Below, one piece after another: positions 29,844-41,239 of a stretch of DNA of 64,000 bases. Made by a program: the position numbers and the translations under genes. The notes beneath the pieces are model-generated. The model had not been told where the DNA came from. It was given only the letters and a program-made list of their open reading frames with translations, and did no database searches. The stretch comes from Nigrospora sphaerica. Lineage: Eukaryota; Ascomycota; Sordariomycetes; Amphisphaeriales; Apiosporaceae. Location of the stretch: the NCBI GenBank assembly GCA_018287875.1, contig JAGVVL010000025.1, positions 2,046,001 through 2,110,000 of the forward strand, written 5' to 3'. Position 1 is the stretch's first letter; every line of letters starts with the position of its first letter.

Positions 29844-32800
29844 CTACGGGAACGTTTGGGTGTGGATGGGGTCGAAGGGGTCCATGGCCATGTAATCCAG
29901 GAGGTCAAGCCCGCCAACATTGACGCCCTGATCCGTCATGGTGACATTGGAGTTCTCGCCCATATTTTGGAACAATCCAGGGCCAGGTGGCAGATACCAG
30001 GTTGGATCCTCGGGGTTCGTCCAGTCGGTACCGGGTTCAAAGAGACCATCTCCCAGGTTCGTATCCATACCGGAGGAGGTAGGTCCGGGGGTGCTGGCCC
30101 CAAAAGCGGTCGCCGCTGCGTGCGAGAAGGTAAAATTACCGGTGTTTAGATCAAACGGCGTGGCCGTGATTGGAATAGACGGCGTCGTAGACCGACCTGG
30201 ATTCTCGTCAGCAAGGCCCACGTAAGAAAACTTTTTTTTTTTTTTTTAAAAAAAAATATCCCAAAAAATCACGAACGCAGTGGCGCGCGAATCCGAAAGG
30301 TTGTGACCTACCTAGAGGATCTTTGACCTTGGAACCATGCCCGAGGAACCCGTGGTCAAGTCCATTCGCAGTCGCAAATTGGCCATTGATGCTCTCTGGT
30401 CGGCTGACGTCGCTTTTCCCCTCGGTTCCGTGCATGTTTTGTGTGGGAGCATGCTTGAACCTGCCTCGTAGACGGTACGTCAAAGACTCCAGAAGGTCGC
30501 CAAAGCGGATGCCGAGATGGACGTCGTCCACCACGCACTCCCGAAGAGCAGTGACGGCCTGATCCATGAGGGCGATGCTGAGGTTGATATCGGACTTGGG
30601 GGCACCGAGAGCAAATGTCTTCAACAGGAACATGGCGCCGCTGATGATCCTGAAATATGTCCGCACCGGTGCGTGCTTGAGGTACCCATCTGGCAGGAGT
30701 CCGTGGACCACAGTCCGCAAAAGGTTCCGACTGCCTTCGACTACCTCTTTGACGAATTGCTGGTCTTCTGTGTGGATGCCACCAAAGTGGCCCAGTGGGA
30801 GTGCGCCGAGGAGAATGTTGGAAGATTGGGGGGACAGCTGCGTCGAACCGCCATTTGTGGCGGCCACGGGCATTGGGTTGTTGGTGCGGCCGGCCTGGTT
30901 GGTGCATCTTTCCACCACTGCCTGTAAAGCTAGAGAGTTGACGTAGATCCGGACATATTCGTACTCGATGGTGAGAATATGCCGGATGTAGGGAGGCATG
31001 TCATGCATGCGCTCAAACTCCTTCCACCAGTCTCTCAGGATGGGCTGAAAGTCCTTCAGCATGGCCGTGTACTTGCCGCTTTGGATGATCTCGGTCGTGT
31101 GCTTGCGTGAACGGAACAGCCTCTCGTTTCCAAGATGCATGGCGTTGCTGACACCGACCCAGCAGTGAATTATACGATCATCGAGATCGACGTCGGGAAC
31201 ATAGTTGAAAGTGGTTGACGAGGCATTCGTCCCGGGAGTGTTGCCCTCGTTGGTCGAGGCCCGCTTCATACGGGTGAGAGCCGGGTCGTTTATGCGTATG
31301 CTCTCGGGGACCATGTTGGTCCACCCAAGGCGACCGGCCAGCTGTGTTAGGTAGATCAAGAGCAATCGCTTGATTCGCGTGGCGCGGAGGCGGTAGCCCT
31401 CATCTTCGTACTCGGGCCGTGTGATGGCCTTCTCAGCAACCAGTTCATCGATGTTGTCGAACACCCCCAGCTCATAGGCAAGACCCATAGCGGTGCTCAG
31501 CAGCATCCAGCACATGCGATCGCTTCTCCAAGCAGGCTCGAGCCACCCTTCAATTCGTTTTCCCCCGACGTCGCCGCCAAAGCGTGACGAGCCGTCGCTC
31601 TCTCCGTTCACGCTGCCGCGCCCATCATAAGCAGGAAGCATGAGCTCATCAATGGCCTCGTCGGGCGGGAAATGGAGAGCGCGGGGGTGCCATTCGGTTA
31701 GGATCATCAGCGACTCGATGGTGCCGAGAGTCCGAAGGCTACCCTTTCTCAGGCCTCGCCAGGGGGCGGTGCTGGAGCTTTGCGATTCGTCGGCGCCCGA
31801 ACCGCAGAAGCCTCCTCCGAAGGCCTCTTGACCCCACACGCACCGCTCGATCATCCTCCGGAGGTACCTCCAAAGCTCCTCATGGATGGCGTGACTACGA
31901 CAGTGCCCGCCCGGTCCCGGAATGGTGTAGTACCTAGACGCAATGGTAAGTAGCGTGACGGTGAGCACTGGCTCTTCAAGAAGAAGAGTCAGGTGCGTCG
32001 AGGGGCTCTCGAAGGTAGGTGGCGATATGGGCGTCAACGGTGACAGGAATTTGTAGTAGCTGTTCAAGCTTAGCCGGCTGCCACTCATGCAAGCATCGTC
32101 TGGGACGTTCCGCTTACTATGCGATGTATTTGATGGCTTCATGACTGGTGAACCAACCGGCCCGCACAAAACGGAACCTCGACCACGCTCTGATTGCATC
32201 TTCGTAGCCAGGGTCGCTTTGGAAGTCCAGCATCCTCTCAACCTTGTCCCTGCTGTCTTCCTGAGGGCCCGGCATCAGGCGCGGGTCGATGGGATCGGCG
32301 GATCTGGACTTGAGCCGGCCTCGAGGGTGGGGCGCATTGAGCATCGAATCGGTTGGCGTCTTGGTGCTCGTGATGGTGGCGGGAGACGGCAAGATGGTGG
32401 TACTGATGCTCTCCTGCCGCCGATGGAGCATGTCCTCGTGGGGGCTATAGCGGTGGTCAGCCGGGTGACAATTCTGCTTGCGACGGCAAAGCACTGACTT
32501 GTTGGTGGCCGCTTTGTACAGCAAGTCCAGGGCGTCGTGAGGGCCGTAGACCTCCTGCCGCATGACGGATTGCGCCTCGAGGTTTTCCATCTGCGCATTG
32601 GGTTCGCCGTCGCCAATGTCGGGCAGGCCAGGCCCTCTGTTCTTCCTCCCGTCTTCGCAGTCATTGTTCGGGCGCCTCAGAGGCTGGGTGGTACCAGCGG
32701 AGCCTCCGGGTGTCAAGGGGGCGTCGCGGTACGCATGCTTGTTGATGGGCGGCGGCGAGATGTCGAGCGCCAGGTGGTGCTGTTTCCTGCCATTGCGGAT

Positions 32801-33186
32801 CACGTAGGCGTCGTCGTTCTCATCGTCGTCATCGTCATGTTTACGCTTGCGCCGGGTGGCACTGAAGTAGCATTCCTTGCTCTCGCGACGACATCGTACG
32901 CAGGGGGGGTCGTGGGGGTTGTCGACACTACCGAGGTCGCAACGCACCTTGCGACGACGGCACGGAATGCAGGCCTGGGGGCGAGGGGCGAGGGGCGAGG
33001 GGTCAGCGCGGGGGGCGGCGATACGGCACCCAAAGCCGGGGCGGGCCGGGGCCGACGTACCTGGTATACCCGCTTGTGCTGGGCGGGTTGCGGCGGCGTG
33101 CCGGTAGCGGCCGAAGGCGGATTCGCGGGTTGCTGGGTCTGGGTCTGAGTCTGCGACTGTGGTGGTTGACTCGAGTATTGCGACAT
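29844..33186 (-). CDS. ARO80: Zn2Cys6 transcription factor, ARO80-like
   Basis: Four exons: 33186-33061, 32974-32118, 32068-30312 and 30196-29844 (1030 residues). Introns lie at 32975-33060 (GTACGT...CCCCAG, phase 0), 32069-32117 (49 nt, phase 2) and 30197-30311 (GTAGGT, branch GCTGAC, phase 1). The first junction yields [17 protein letters not shown], a Zn2Cys6 cluster (Cys44, 47, 54, 67, 70, 77) followed by the basic SATRRKRK. The middle has a fungal_trans-like helical domain ([71 protein letters not shown]). The tail is acidic and aromatic ([16 protein letters not shown]), a likely activation domain. The cluster context ([14 protein letters not shown]) recalls ARO80 regulators of aromatic amino-acid catabolism. 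That subgroup call is moderate; the TF call is firm. Confidence 0.85.
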
Positions 33187-35826
33187 GGCAACAGAGCCCG
33201 TGTGGCCCAAGGCCGAACCAGGAGCGAATGCGTGCGCACGTACACACCAAGAGCGGCAGCGTCGAGCGTTGGTCGTACGACAAGCTCTACCAGCGTGACG
33301 GGCGCTCACGGTCACCCGTCGTCACCCCACCTCGGCCGTCGGGAAGAGCAAAACAAAACCAAAAAAAGTTTCTCGACGGCGATGCGCTTCTCGGTTGGAG
33401 TCGGGTTGTGAGGGCTTAGGTTCCAAGGCACAAGGGCGGCGGGATGAGGAAGTGGGACGAGGGCAGTTTTGAGGAGGAACGGGACTGGCGAGCTCTACAT
33501 GGGTACTAGCCCGGGCTTATGAGGGTCCCAGCGGGCGCCTCGCATCCCTTAGGGACACTTGACGGCCCCGGCTAGAGAGCTAGTTGTAGGCGACAGTGCC
33601 CACCAACCACACCCACACAGGCAGGCGGGACGCGGGGTTCGACCTAGCGCTGTGAGCAGCCAGCAGGCATGGTCCCTAATCTCCGAAAGCACCTACTCGA
33701 ACAGGCAATGGGCTCACGAGCAGGTGCATGTAAGTGGTGGTATCCCGGGCCCAGACGCTGCTGCGGCACGACAACGGGTTCGCGAGTCCTACAGTAGCGA
33801 TCGATCGGGGCTTCTGCCCCGGCGGAAAACTGCTGACGGGCGGCGGCGTCGTCGCCTGCGTGAGGCTGCCTGAACTGGTGGCCTGGGAACGGACGCGGGC
33901 GCGGTCATATGAGCAGATCGGATCTCGCGGCCGGACTGCAATGTTTGGCAATCCCGCCAGACGGGCAAATAGGATTCGACCTTGGGGAAAATGTTGGCAT
34001 CTCGGGGCCGCCGGGGATTATGCACAAATCGTTGGATCAGGATGGACGAGCAGGGGCGGGCAGAGTTTCCCATGGGCGGCCACATGGTGGTGTTCTTTGG
34101 TCAGCAGCGGTACCATGGACGACACGGCAGGGGATACGACGAGCGACGCTGCAAAAAGGCTCCCCCGGCGTCCAGTGACCCAATCGACGGCTGCCGAGTG
34201 TAGCCAATCACGCAACCTCGGCCGACGATCTGACAACGGCTTTCCCCCCCCGTAACCGAAACACCCGTACATCCATGACTAAAATAAAGAACCCCCGCTC
34301 CTTCTGGCTTGCTGCATACGGACTGACGAAGTGCTTCGTGCCCCTCCGCTCCGGCTCCAGCTGGATTGGATCCCCTCGGTATCTGTGAACAAGCGCGCAC
34401 GCAGACACAGCACGTACGAATTGAACTGCACCGACATCGATAGAAGGCGGGAGACGGGGAACAGGGGCGGGTTGCACCCTTCCGAGACGGGCTCCGGCGT
34501 CCATCGAGGTCCAGGCCATTACCAACGACACGTAACGGGACATGTCGCGGGATCAATATAGACGCCGGTAGAACCAAATGGCGACCAGCAAAGGGATACC
34601 GCCGTCCTTCGGCATCATGCCACTGCGGCGATCCACGCGCATGCTTGCCTGTTTGGCCAGTACAACTAACTACATTACCTATTCAGAGTACATCCTAATC
34701 AGAGGAATGTACGACATACGCATTGTATTCGGTATGCAGGCTTGTAGCCTTTCCTGACCTGCGAAGTTCCACCCGGTCCACGAATGGATCCCTATGCGGG
34801 CTCCGGATACTTTTTTTTTTCAATTCTCTCGTTTGGATTTGTCAAGGGTCGTCTTCCATTGGGGCGCCAGACAAGGACCTTCCCAGCACGGTAGCACGGA
34901 AACCCCAGCGCTACCGAAGTCGCAGGCTCCTGCACGACACGCCGCTAGCCCGACAACGACGAGACAAGCGGCAGCGGAGGAGGTCACGATGGCAATGCTC
35001 GTCGAGCGCGGGCTTCTGGAGCCCACACTAGTCGGTAAGTCGTGAACCTGCAGCGATCAGACGCGCCTCCGATGGACCACGCGGCGGGAAGGGCAATGTG
35101 CGCATGCTGGCTCGTTCAATAATGGAGAAACGGGAGCGGCCCCGGCCAAGGTAACTGGACAGTGAGAGGTTGGAAATGGGTATCGGGGTCGATAATCGGC
35201 GGTGAACGACAGCGAACCAAGCCAAACCGAAGCCTCGGCCTTGCCCTGTGATGTCATTTCCACTTCTTAGGGTCCTTACCTGTCAACGCGGCTGAAGTCG
35301 TAGGCGCGCAGGAATTGGGTCCCGTGATAGGACTGGCAAAAGGCAGCCGGGCTCAGCCAGCGCTGTGTCAGGCACGGCATGGCCCCTCGCACACGACCAG
35401 TCACGCGACACGCGTCGTTTCATTCATCATGGCGAAGCACCGTCACGAGTGCAGGCGGGAGGCAAAAGTCGGTCTTACCCTCGCGCCAATGGGTCGCTGG
35501 GGTCTGCGCCCTTCTACGTGGCGGGACGTCATTCCCACCCCTTGTCCAGTAGCGAGGCTCGCCACGTTGTGCTCATTCCCTATGCGTACCGTCGTGGCCG
35601 GACAAGCAAGTCCATCCACGGTAGAAAGGCGGATCAGTGTTTGCAAACTCGCTAAGCTGCATACCTTAGGTACCTACATACTGGCGACCGCCAGAAACAA
35701 AGAATTCCATTTTGTCTCCTGCCCACGAACTCCAATGCAATGCAGAGGGGCTGAACACGCCCCGAAAAATCCTCAATCAGTGTACACGAGAACCAGAAAG
35801 AGTGCCCGGACCAAAAGCCACGTGGT
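33187..35826. other. Intergenic, Zn2Cys6 gene promoter
   Basis: About 2.6 kb upstream of the Zn2Cys6 gene and downstream of TAF14. Long upstream regions are usual for such regulators. Small frames exist but none has a domain. A TAGGTACCTA-type word occurs near 35667. No RNA gene was recognised. Confidence 0.5.
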
Positions 35827-36880
35827 TTAGTTGACCAACTTTTGCTGGACCTGCGACAAACAGCGGCGTTAGTCGGGCCGTCCTGGGGACGAGCGGCATC
35901 ACGGGGACTTACGAGGAAGTCCCAGACCAGTTGGGACAGATGCTCCGGCATGGTCATCAGGTCAATGGAGAACTCGCCAGCTTCTATGTCGTTCTTGGTA
36001 TAGGTGTCATCCGCCTTGTGGTCGTGGATCATGGTGATGACATGAAGGAGGCCATCCTCGGTGAGCTTGGTCAAGCCCTCGGCCATCTTCTCCCAGTCAA
36101 AGTTGGTCGTCTTGCGCTTCTTGCCGTCGGTGGCCTTGCGGATTTTGGCTGCCTTGACCTCGTCGTCGTTGGCCACGGGGCCCGTCTCCTTCAAGATCTG
36201 AAGGAGGGACTGCGAGGGGTTCTTGAACGTCACGGTTTGAATGACCTCGTAGCGCGGGGACTGGAAGTTCAGGTCGTGAAACACCGTGTTCTTGCCACCC
36301 TTTTCGGTGCTGAACATGTCGATCGACATCTCGAACTCGCCCCATCCCTCATTCTTACAAGTGAAGGGGGGTTCGGTGAAGGCTGGGTGTTGAACGGGTC
36401 AGCACATGCGGGTGCCAGCTTGCGGGCACGGGGAAGGGTAAGTACGAACTCTGGTTCGGGTTTGCGAACGAGGGGTGAAGGTTGTAGGTGACCTTGGTGA
36501 AGCAGTTGGCAGGGTGCTCGTTGCCATCCTGGTCGAGAAGGTAGATGCGAACGCTCCACTCCTTCATGGGAAACTCGGGCATAGGTGACTCCTTGTCACT
36601 GCGCGACGCGTTGTCCGATCAGCTCTCCAATTCTTATCGCGGGCGGACATGTTCTTGACGCGTCGGCGGTTACGCTGGGGCTGGGAACCGCTGGGCGCAT
36701 CGACAGCGATGATGGGAGGGAATGGACGACGTACATGTTGTTCTGCTCGGTCACGAGCTTGACCTTGCGCTGCACGGTGAAGACCGGTCAGTGGTACTCG
36801 GACGGCGTGGCGGTGGGCGCGACGCGCGCGTCGCATGTGCCTACAGCGACTGTGTTTCTTACCTTGATTTCGCCCTGCAT
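35827..36880 (-). CDS. TAF14: YEATS-domain protein TAF14/TFG3
   Basis: Five exons: 36880-36863, 36769-36735, 36598-36450, 36382-35913 and 35850-35827 (231 residues). All introns are GT-AG, with 93, 136, 67 and 62 nt. The first exon is 18 nt and the last 24 nt. The product begins MQGEIKRKVKLVTEQNN. It has a complete YEATS domain: PMKEWSVRIYLLDQDGNEHP, KVTYNLHPSFANPNQ, TFTEPPFTCKNEGWGEFEM, HDLNFQSPRYEV. A linker is followed by the C-terminal extraterminal-like domain (FDWEKMAEGLTKLTEDGLLH, EAGEFSIDLMTMPEHLSQLV). Taf14 reads acyl-lysine on histone H3 and belongs to TFIID, TFIIF, SWI/SNF, INO80 and NuA3 in yeast. Block order and length match yeast Taf14. The phases of all five exons are mutually consistent. 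Confidence 0.93.
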
Positions 36881-39033
36881 CTTGGCTGCGGTCGCTCGTC
36901 GCGGACTGGTGGGAGCAGCTTGGAGATTGGTCAGTCGGGTTGTTTGCGGTCGCGTTGGACGAAGGGCTGTGGACGAGTAGAAGGAAGGATGACGGGCTGA
37001 TAGGATTTGCGCGGAAGGGCGCTTACAAGGAATGGATAGCTGCTCGTCGAGGCCGACACACTTAAACCGTCGCTCAAGATCGCGGTTCGAAACTCGGCTT
37101 GCAGGACCAGGCTGACACTTATGCTTAGGCGGCGTTGGAGCGAGAGTAGTAATGGGGTTGGCGAACCGGACGGTCTTTCTTGGCTCAAGCTCCAGCCTTG
37201 CGAGCACAGCTTCGCGTATTGTGCTGCTTCGGAGCAGACATCTTGGGAAGCCGTGGTTTTTCCGACCTTAGCTAAAGCTCAACCCGGGTGGCGGTGCTGT
37301 ACACAGCTAATCATTGATATGTGGCGGAAGTGTGGCACCGCTCAGCTGTGAGGGTGGAGTTCAGCTGTGGCCCAATCGGATACCAGCCTCCATGCCAGCT
37401 GACGCGGAAATGTGTACTGCGTAACCCAGGCTCTCTCTGTCAACTGACTTGTGGCAGGGATCTTTGCTGTACAGCTTGACACATTAAGAACTGTCGAGCC
37501 CAGTCTCAGATCTCATGCATAACCAATATTCTTTGTAAGATGACTTCACGGATGCGTTGCTGACTGGTATTGTTCATCGTGAATCCAAGTTACTTTCAGA
37601 TTCCGGCATTGTGTTATCCCGGATCATCTTGTAGCCAGACCTGCGTCCATGCCACCCAAGAGACAACTTTTGCACCCGTCTTGACCTCTTCTCTACGTGA
37701 ACATATTCGGTGACGCAAAAACGGGTTACGATAGATGAGAAGCATAATTATCTACTTTTTGATTTCATCACACCCGAGTTGATCCGTAGATTACAGCCGT
37801 GTGTTCCGATACTGGAGTCTTCAGAGGAAAGGGGGGAGCATGCCAAGGTCAAGTTCTCCTTCGAGTACCTAGGTTAAATGTTGCCAAATTTAACTTCTTC
37901 CCATATATCCTGATGTAGATGCACAAATATTGCGTAGTTATTTCTACAACGGCTTGTATAGACAAGCTGAAGCGGTTCATGAAGCGTCGAAACTCGAATC
38001 TACCATGCATCGTCCGGAGCGAGGGACGTGTGAGGTTCTTGGGTGGTAACCTCGCACCACGACCACCATGACTTCGCTGCCAGGTCGTTTTGATTGCTTT
38101 CTCCGCGGACAGGGCAAGTGATAAATGCCTCTGCAACATTAATACTAAGCGCGAACACAGGATGCTCTGGCGAAGTACTACGCTGTAAGCAAGGCTATCG
38201 GCTGCTGGTCCAACATCCATCTAGCCCACCTCAGCACCCCGCGTTTTTTGTTCCACAGGACCCTGGACTAGGAGGTTCCCATGCCTTCCACTCCATGCCC
38301 GGGATTCCATAGGTACGTCACCCCACTGCATATACCGAGCAGCTGTTCCCGCCCGCCGACCTTCAGTTATAGATTGGTTGATTGGGCGATGCAGCTCGTT
38401 GTCCCGTGTTTACATTCGAGCGACTCCAAACGGGGCTGACGACGATAACACCACAACAACACCGAACACCTAGCACGATCGCCTGGCACCCATTCATCTG
38501 CCTTGTACTTTGGAAGGTGGTCAGCGGCCAGATTAGACACCTACGTAGTACATCTATAGGTACCTACCCGCCGGCAAGCTGCGCAAACAACTACCATCCT
38601 CAGCCGCCATTGCTGGTGGATGATTGGCTGCTAAAAGTCACAACGTTCCGCGGACACTGGGAAGTACCTTCCTCTAGACCTCTTCCCAACCCCGTTGCCG
38701 GGTCTCTGGCACAAAGGCGACTGGCTATCGTTGGGACGCCGAGCTTGGGGCTACTTTTGACTCTCGCTGCGACGTCATTTCCCTAGCTTCTCTTTGGGTC
38801 AGACAACGCCGTTCCTCTCGATCCGAAGCGCACTCGTTCCCTCATAACCTCCCGATCTTCAATTGAACTGCAAACAACCATCAACCCGCTATACGTCCGA
38901 GCTGCTTTCGCGCCTGGAGACGCCTCGCCCGCCGATCTCCTAGCATTGTCCACGCCGGCATACTACCGCTGCCCATTACCAACGCCTCTTCCACCCGTTA
39001 CCCATCGCCCGTCCAGCTGCCCAATCCGCCACC
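36881..39033. other. Intergenic, divergent promoters of TAF14 and the 39.0 kb gene
   Basis: About 2.15 kb. The segment ~37480-37950 is noticeably AT-richer than its flanks. Open frames (for example 37849-38220 minus) have no domain. Pyrimidine-rich leader sequence precedes the 39034 ATG. Confidence 0.5.
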
Positions 39034-40448
39034 ATGTCGCAGCAAAGCGGCCCAATGCTCATCAATCTCCCGACGCCGTCGTCGAACCCGGGCACTCCCA
39101 ACGAGATGCCGTAAGTACTCCCCCGCCGCTTACTCGAGCGCGGCAGGCCCCCCACGCTACACGCCGGGTGCTAACGGCGATTCACCAGCGGCACCCCTAC
39201 GAGTACCACCACCTCGCTGTCTGCCCTGTCTACCACGGCCATCAAAGACGGCCACCGAGGTCACACGCACGGTTTGTTTGCCCCAGGCGGCCCGCGGGGC
39301 CACCAGCACCACTCGTCTACCAATAGCCTCGAGGCGGAGCGAGCCGACCGTATTTCGCGCTTGGCCGGCTTGGAGCGTGTCTCGACTCTCCGCGCCCCGT
39401 CGCAGCCACAAGCGAACGCTGCGCAGCCCCCCCAACAGACGACTCCCACTTCGGCGGGCTTTCCGGGGCCCAACCTGCAACAGACGCCCGTGCCCGGAGC
39501 CCCGGCCGCCTATTTCGACTCCAACGGCCAGCCCACGGCCGCGAATAAGATCAGCACCGTGGGCACCGCGTCCGCGACTGGTAGCGTCGGCGTACGTACC
39601 ACCACCGAGGCCGGCGATGGCGACTCTACCGAGGTCGACGAGGACGTCATGAGCATGGATACCAACTATCGCACCATGGACGTGGACTCTACTTCGGGTG
39701 TCGCCGACCCCATGGACGAGGACCTGACCAGCCGCTCTGTCGGCGGTTTTGAGGATCGCATGAGTGACGACGGCACGGCCAGCCTGGTCGGCTTTGGCGA
39801 AGGAGGTAAGGAGTCCTTGTATCCACCTACGGCCGCGTATGATGAGCTTGCGGGTGTGGTTCGGACACGGGCCTGCCCCAGCGCAATCTTCCAGGGACCG
39901 TGGCCGAATCGTATCCGAAATGGCGCTTCGTACCTTGGCTGACCTTTTTAATCTCTGTAGCAAACAGCACCGTCAGTGGCCCCATTTACCAGCGTCGGCC
40001 GTTACCTGGCACCGCAGGTGCAGGTGCTTGGGGCTTGGAGAGAAGCGGTTCCGGTCTGAGCGAAAGCGCCATGCTCCGCTCCCTGCAGATGAGGGACGCT
40101 GCTAATGCAGCTGCGGCGGCCACTGCTGCTTCATCTGCGGGCGACACGCCCGTCAGCACATCTGCGCAGGCCGAGAGAAGGGATGCGCGGATGATGGACG
40201 GAGTCGCTGCCGACGGAGGCGGCCACGTCGGCACATCTGACGATGACATGTTTGTGGATACGACGACGGGCGGGCCCGTCCCGGTGCAGTCCGGCCACGC
40301 GCTCCCCACCTCCACGTCCCGGGAAGCCGCTGAACGCATCATCCGCGAGAGACTGGATGGTGGGGAGGGGCGGCTGGGGGGCGCTGCTCCCACTCTCGGG
40401 AGTGGCGGAGAGCGCCTAGGCCGGTTCTACTTTGAGGACAAGAAGTAA
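39034..40448 (+). CDS. Acidic low-complexity protein, family not recognised
   Basis: Three exons: 39034-39110, 39189-39805 and 39961-40448 (393 residues). Introns are 78 nt (GTAAGT, branch GCTAAC) and 155 nt (GTAAGG, branch GGCTGACC), phases 2 and 1. The start has a strong context (CCGCCACCATG). The sequence is largely disordered: Ser/Thr-rich N-terminus, LFAPGGPRGHQHHSST, a charged heptad-like SLEAERADRISRLAGLERVS, then an acidic Met/Asp-rich stretch (DEDVMSMDTNYRTMDVDS, PMDEDL), DRMSDDGTASLVGFGEGANS, and a C-terminal helix SREAAERIIRERLD. The motif-like blocks SLVGFGEGA and EAERADRISRLAGLERV look conserved rather than random, suggesting a nuclear complex subunit. I cannot name it. Confidence 0.75.
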
Positions 40449-41239
40449 CGACTCCCGTGGTCGATCCACCAATTTCGGCTGTGTTTTCATTCCAGGAGTT
40501 TTTGACGGATGGGCCAGGGGAAGGGGCAAAAGCGACTTGCTGACGGCCAGACGAAGCCAGGCGCATGCGACACGACTGTCCATGACATTGAAGGACACTC
40601 GTTGGGGTGGAATGCCGTGTTTAGGGGGGTTTAGGGTTGACGGCCGGCGGTGAATATGGTCGTGCTACGGAACGCCCGGGTTGAATGGGACAACGGCCAA
40701 GGAGCACCATCATCACGCACAAGCACACTTTCAAAGGTACACCAAGTAGACGCAATGTCGGCCGCCTCGGAGCCTGCGGGAATGCGCCTGCATTGGTGGT
40801 CATGTACGGTACCGGCACTCGTGGACTTTTTTTTACCCAGAGAAAACATGGAAGCTGCTTTCGCACGACGCCAATAGTCTGACCGGACTGAGCACGCGCA
40901 AGCATGGGCGGTGCCATGCGACTCGACACACGTAGGCGAGAAGTAAGGAGGGGCCGGACACAAGTCAGAGCCGAGCCCGAGCGCGCGCGGACCGTGGGTC
41001 GTGGTATCGTGGGCCCTCGTTATTGTAGTAGCGCTTGGCGTGGAGACCCGGCTGGTTCCAGGTAGGCCAGCCGGGATCCCAGGATGGCAGGCGCCTTCTC
41101 CCTACTTCGAGATCACGTGCAGCAGGCCGCGTAGATATGGGGAGGGAGGAGATGTAATAATAGGTAGGCGGCGCCATCACAACGAGTTTTCCCCTGAGAA
41201 GACGAATTGCCCGTCGGTTTATCCTCTCAACCGGGTAGA
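40449..41239. other. Intergenic, promoter of the GH5 gene
   Basis: About 790 bp with no supportable gene. It should hold the 3' UTR of the 39.0 kb gene and the GH5 promoter. Confidence 0.5.

Noticed and set aside
30208..30311. Apparent C-terminal extension of the Zn2Cys6 exon ending in poly-Lys
   Set aside because: It reads into an intron with good donor, branch and acceptor; splicing gives a proper acidic tail.
32800..33315. Alternative N-terminus of the Zn2Cys6 protein reading through 33060-32975
   Set aside because: GTACGT...CCCCAG splicing gives KRVYQ-ACIPC, while read-through destroys the zinc cluster frame.
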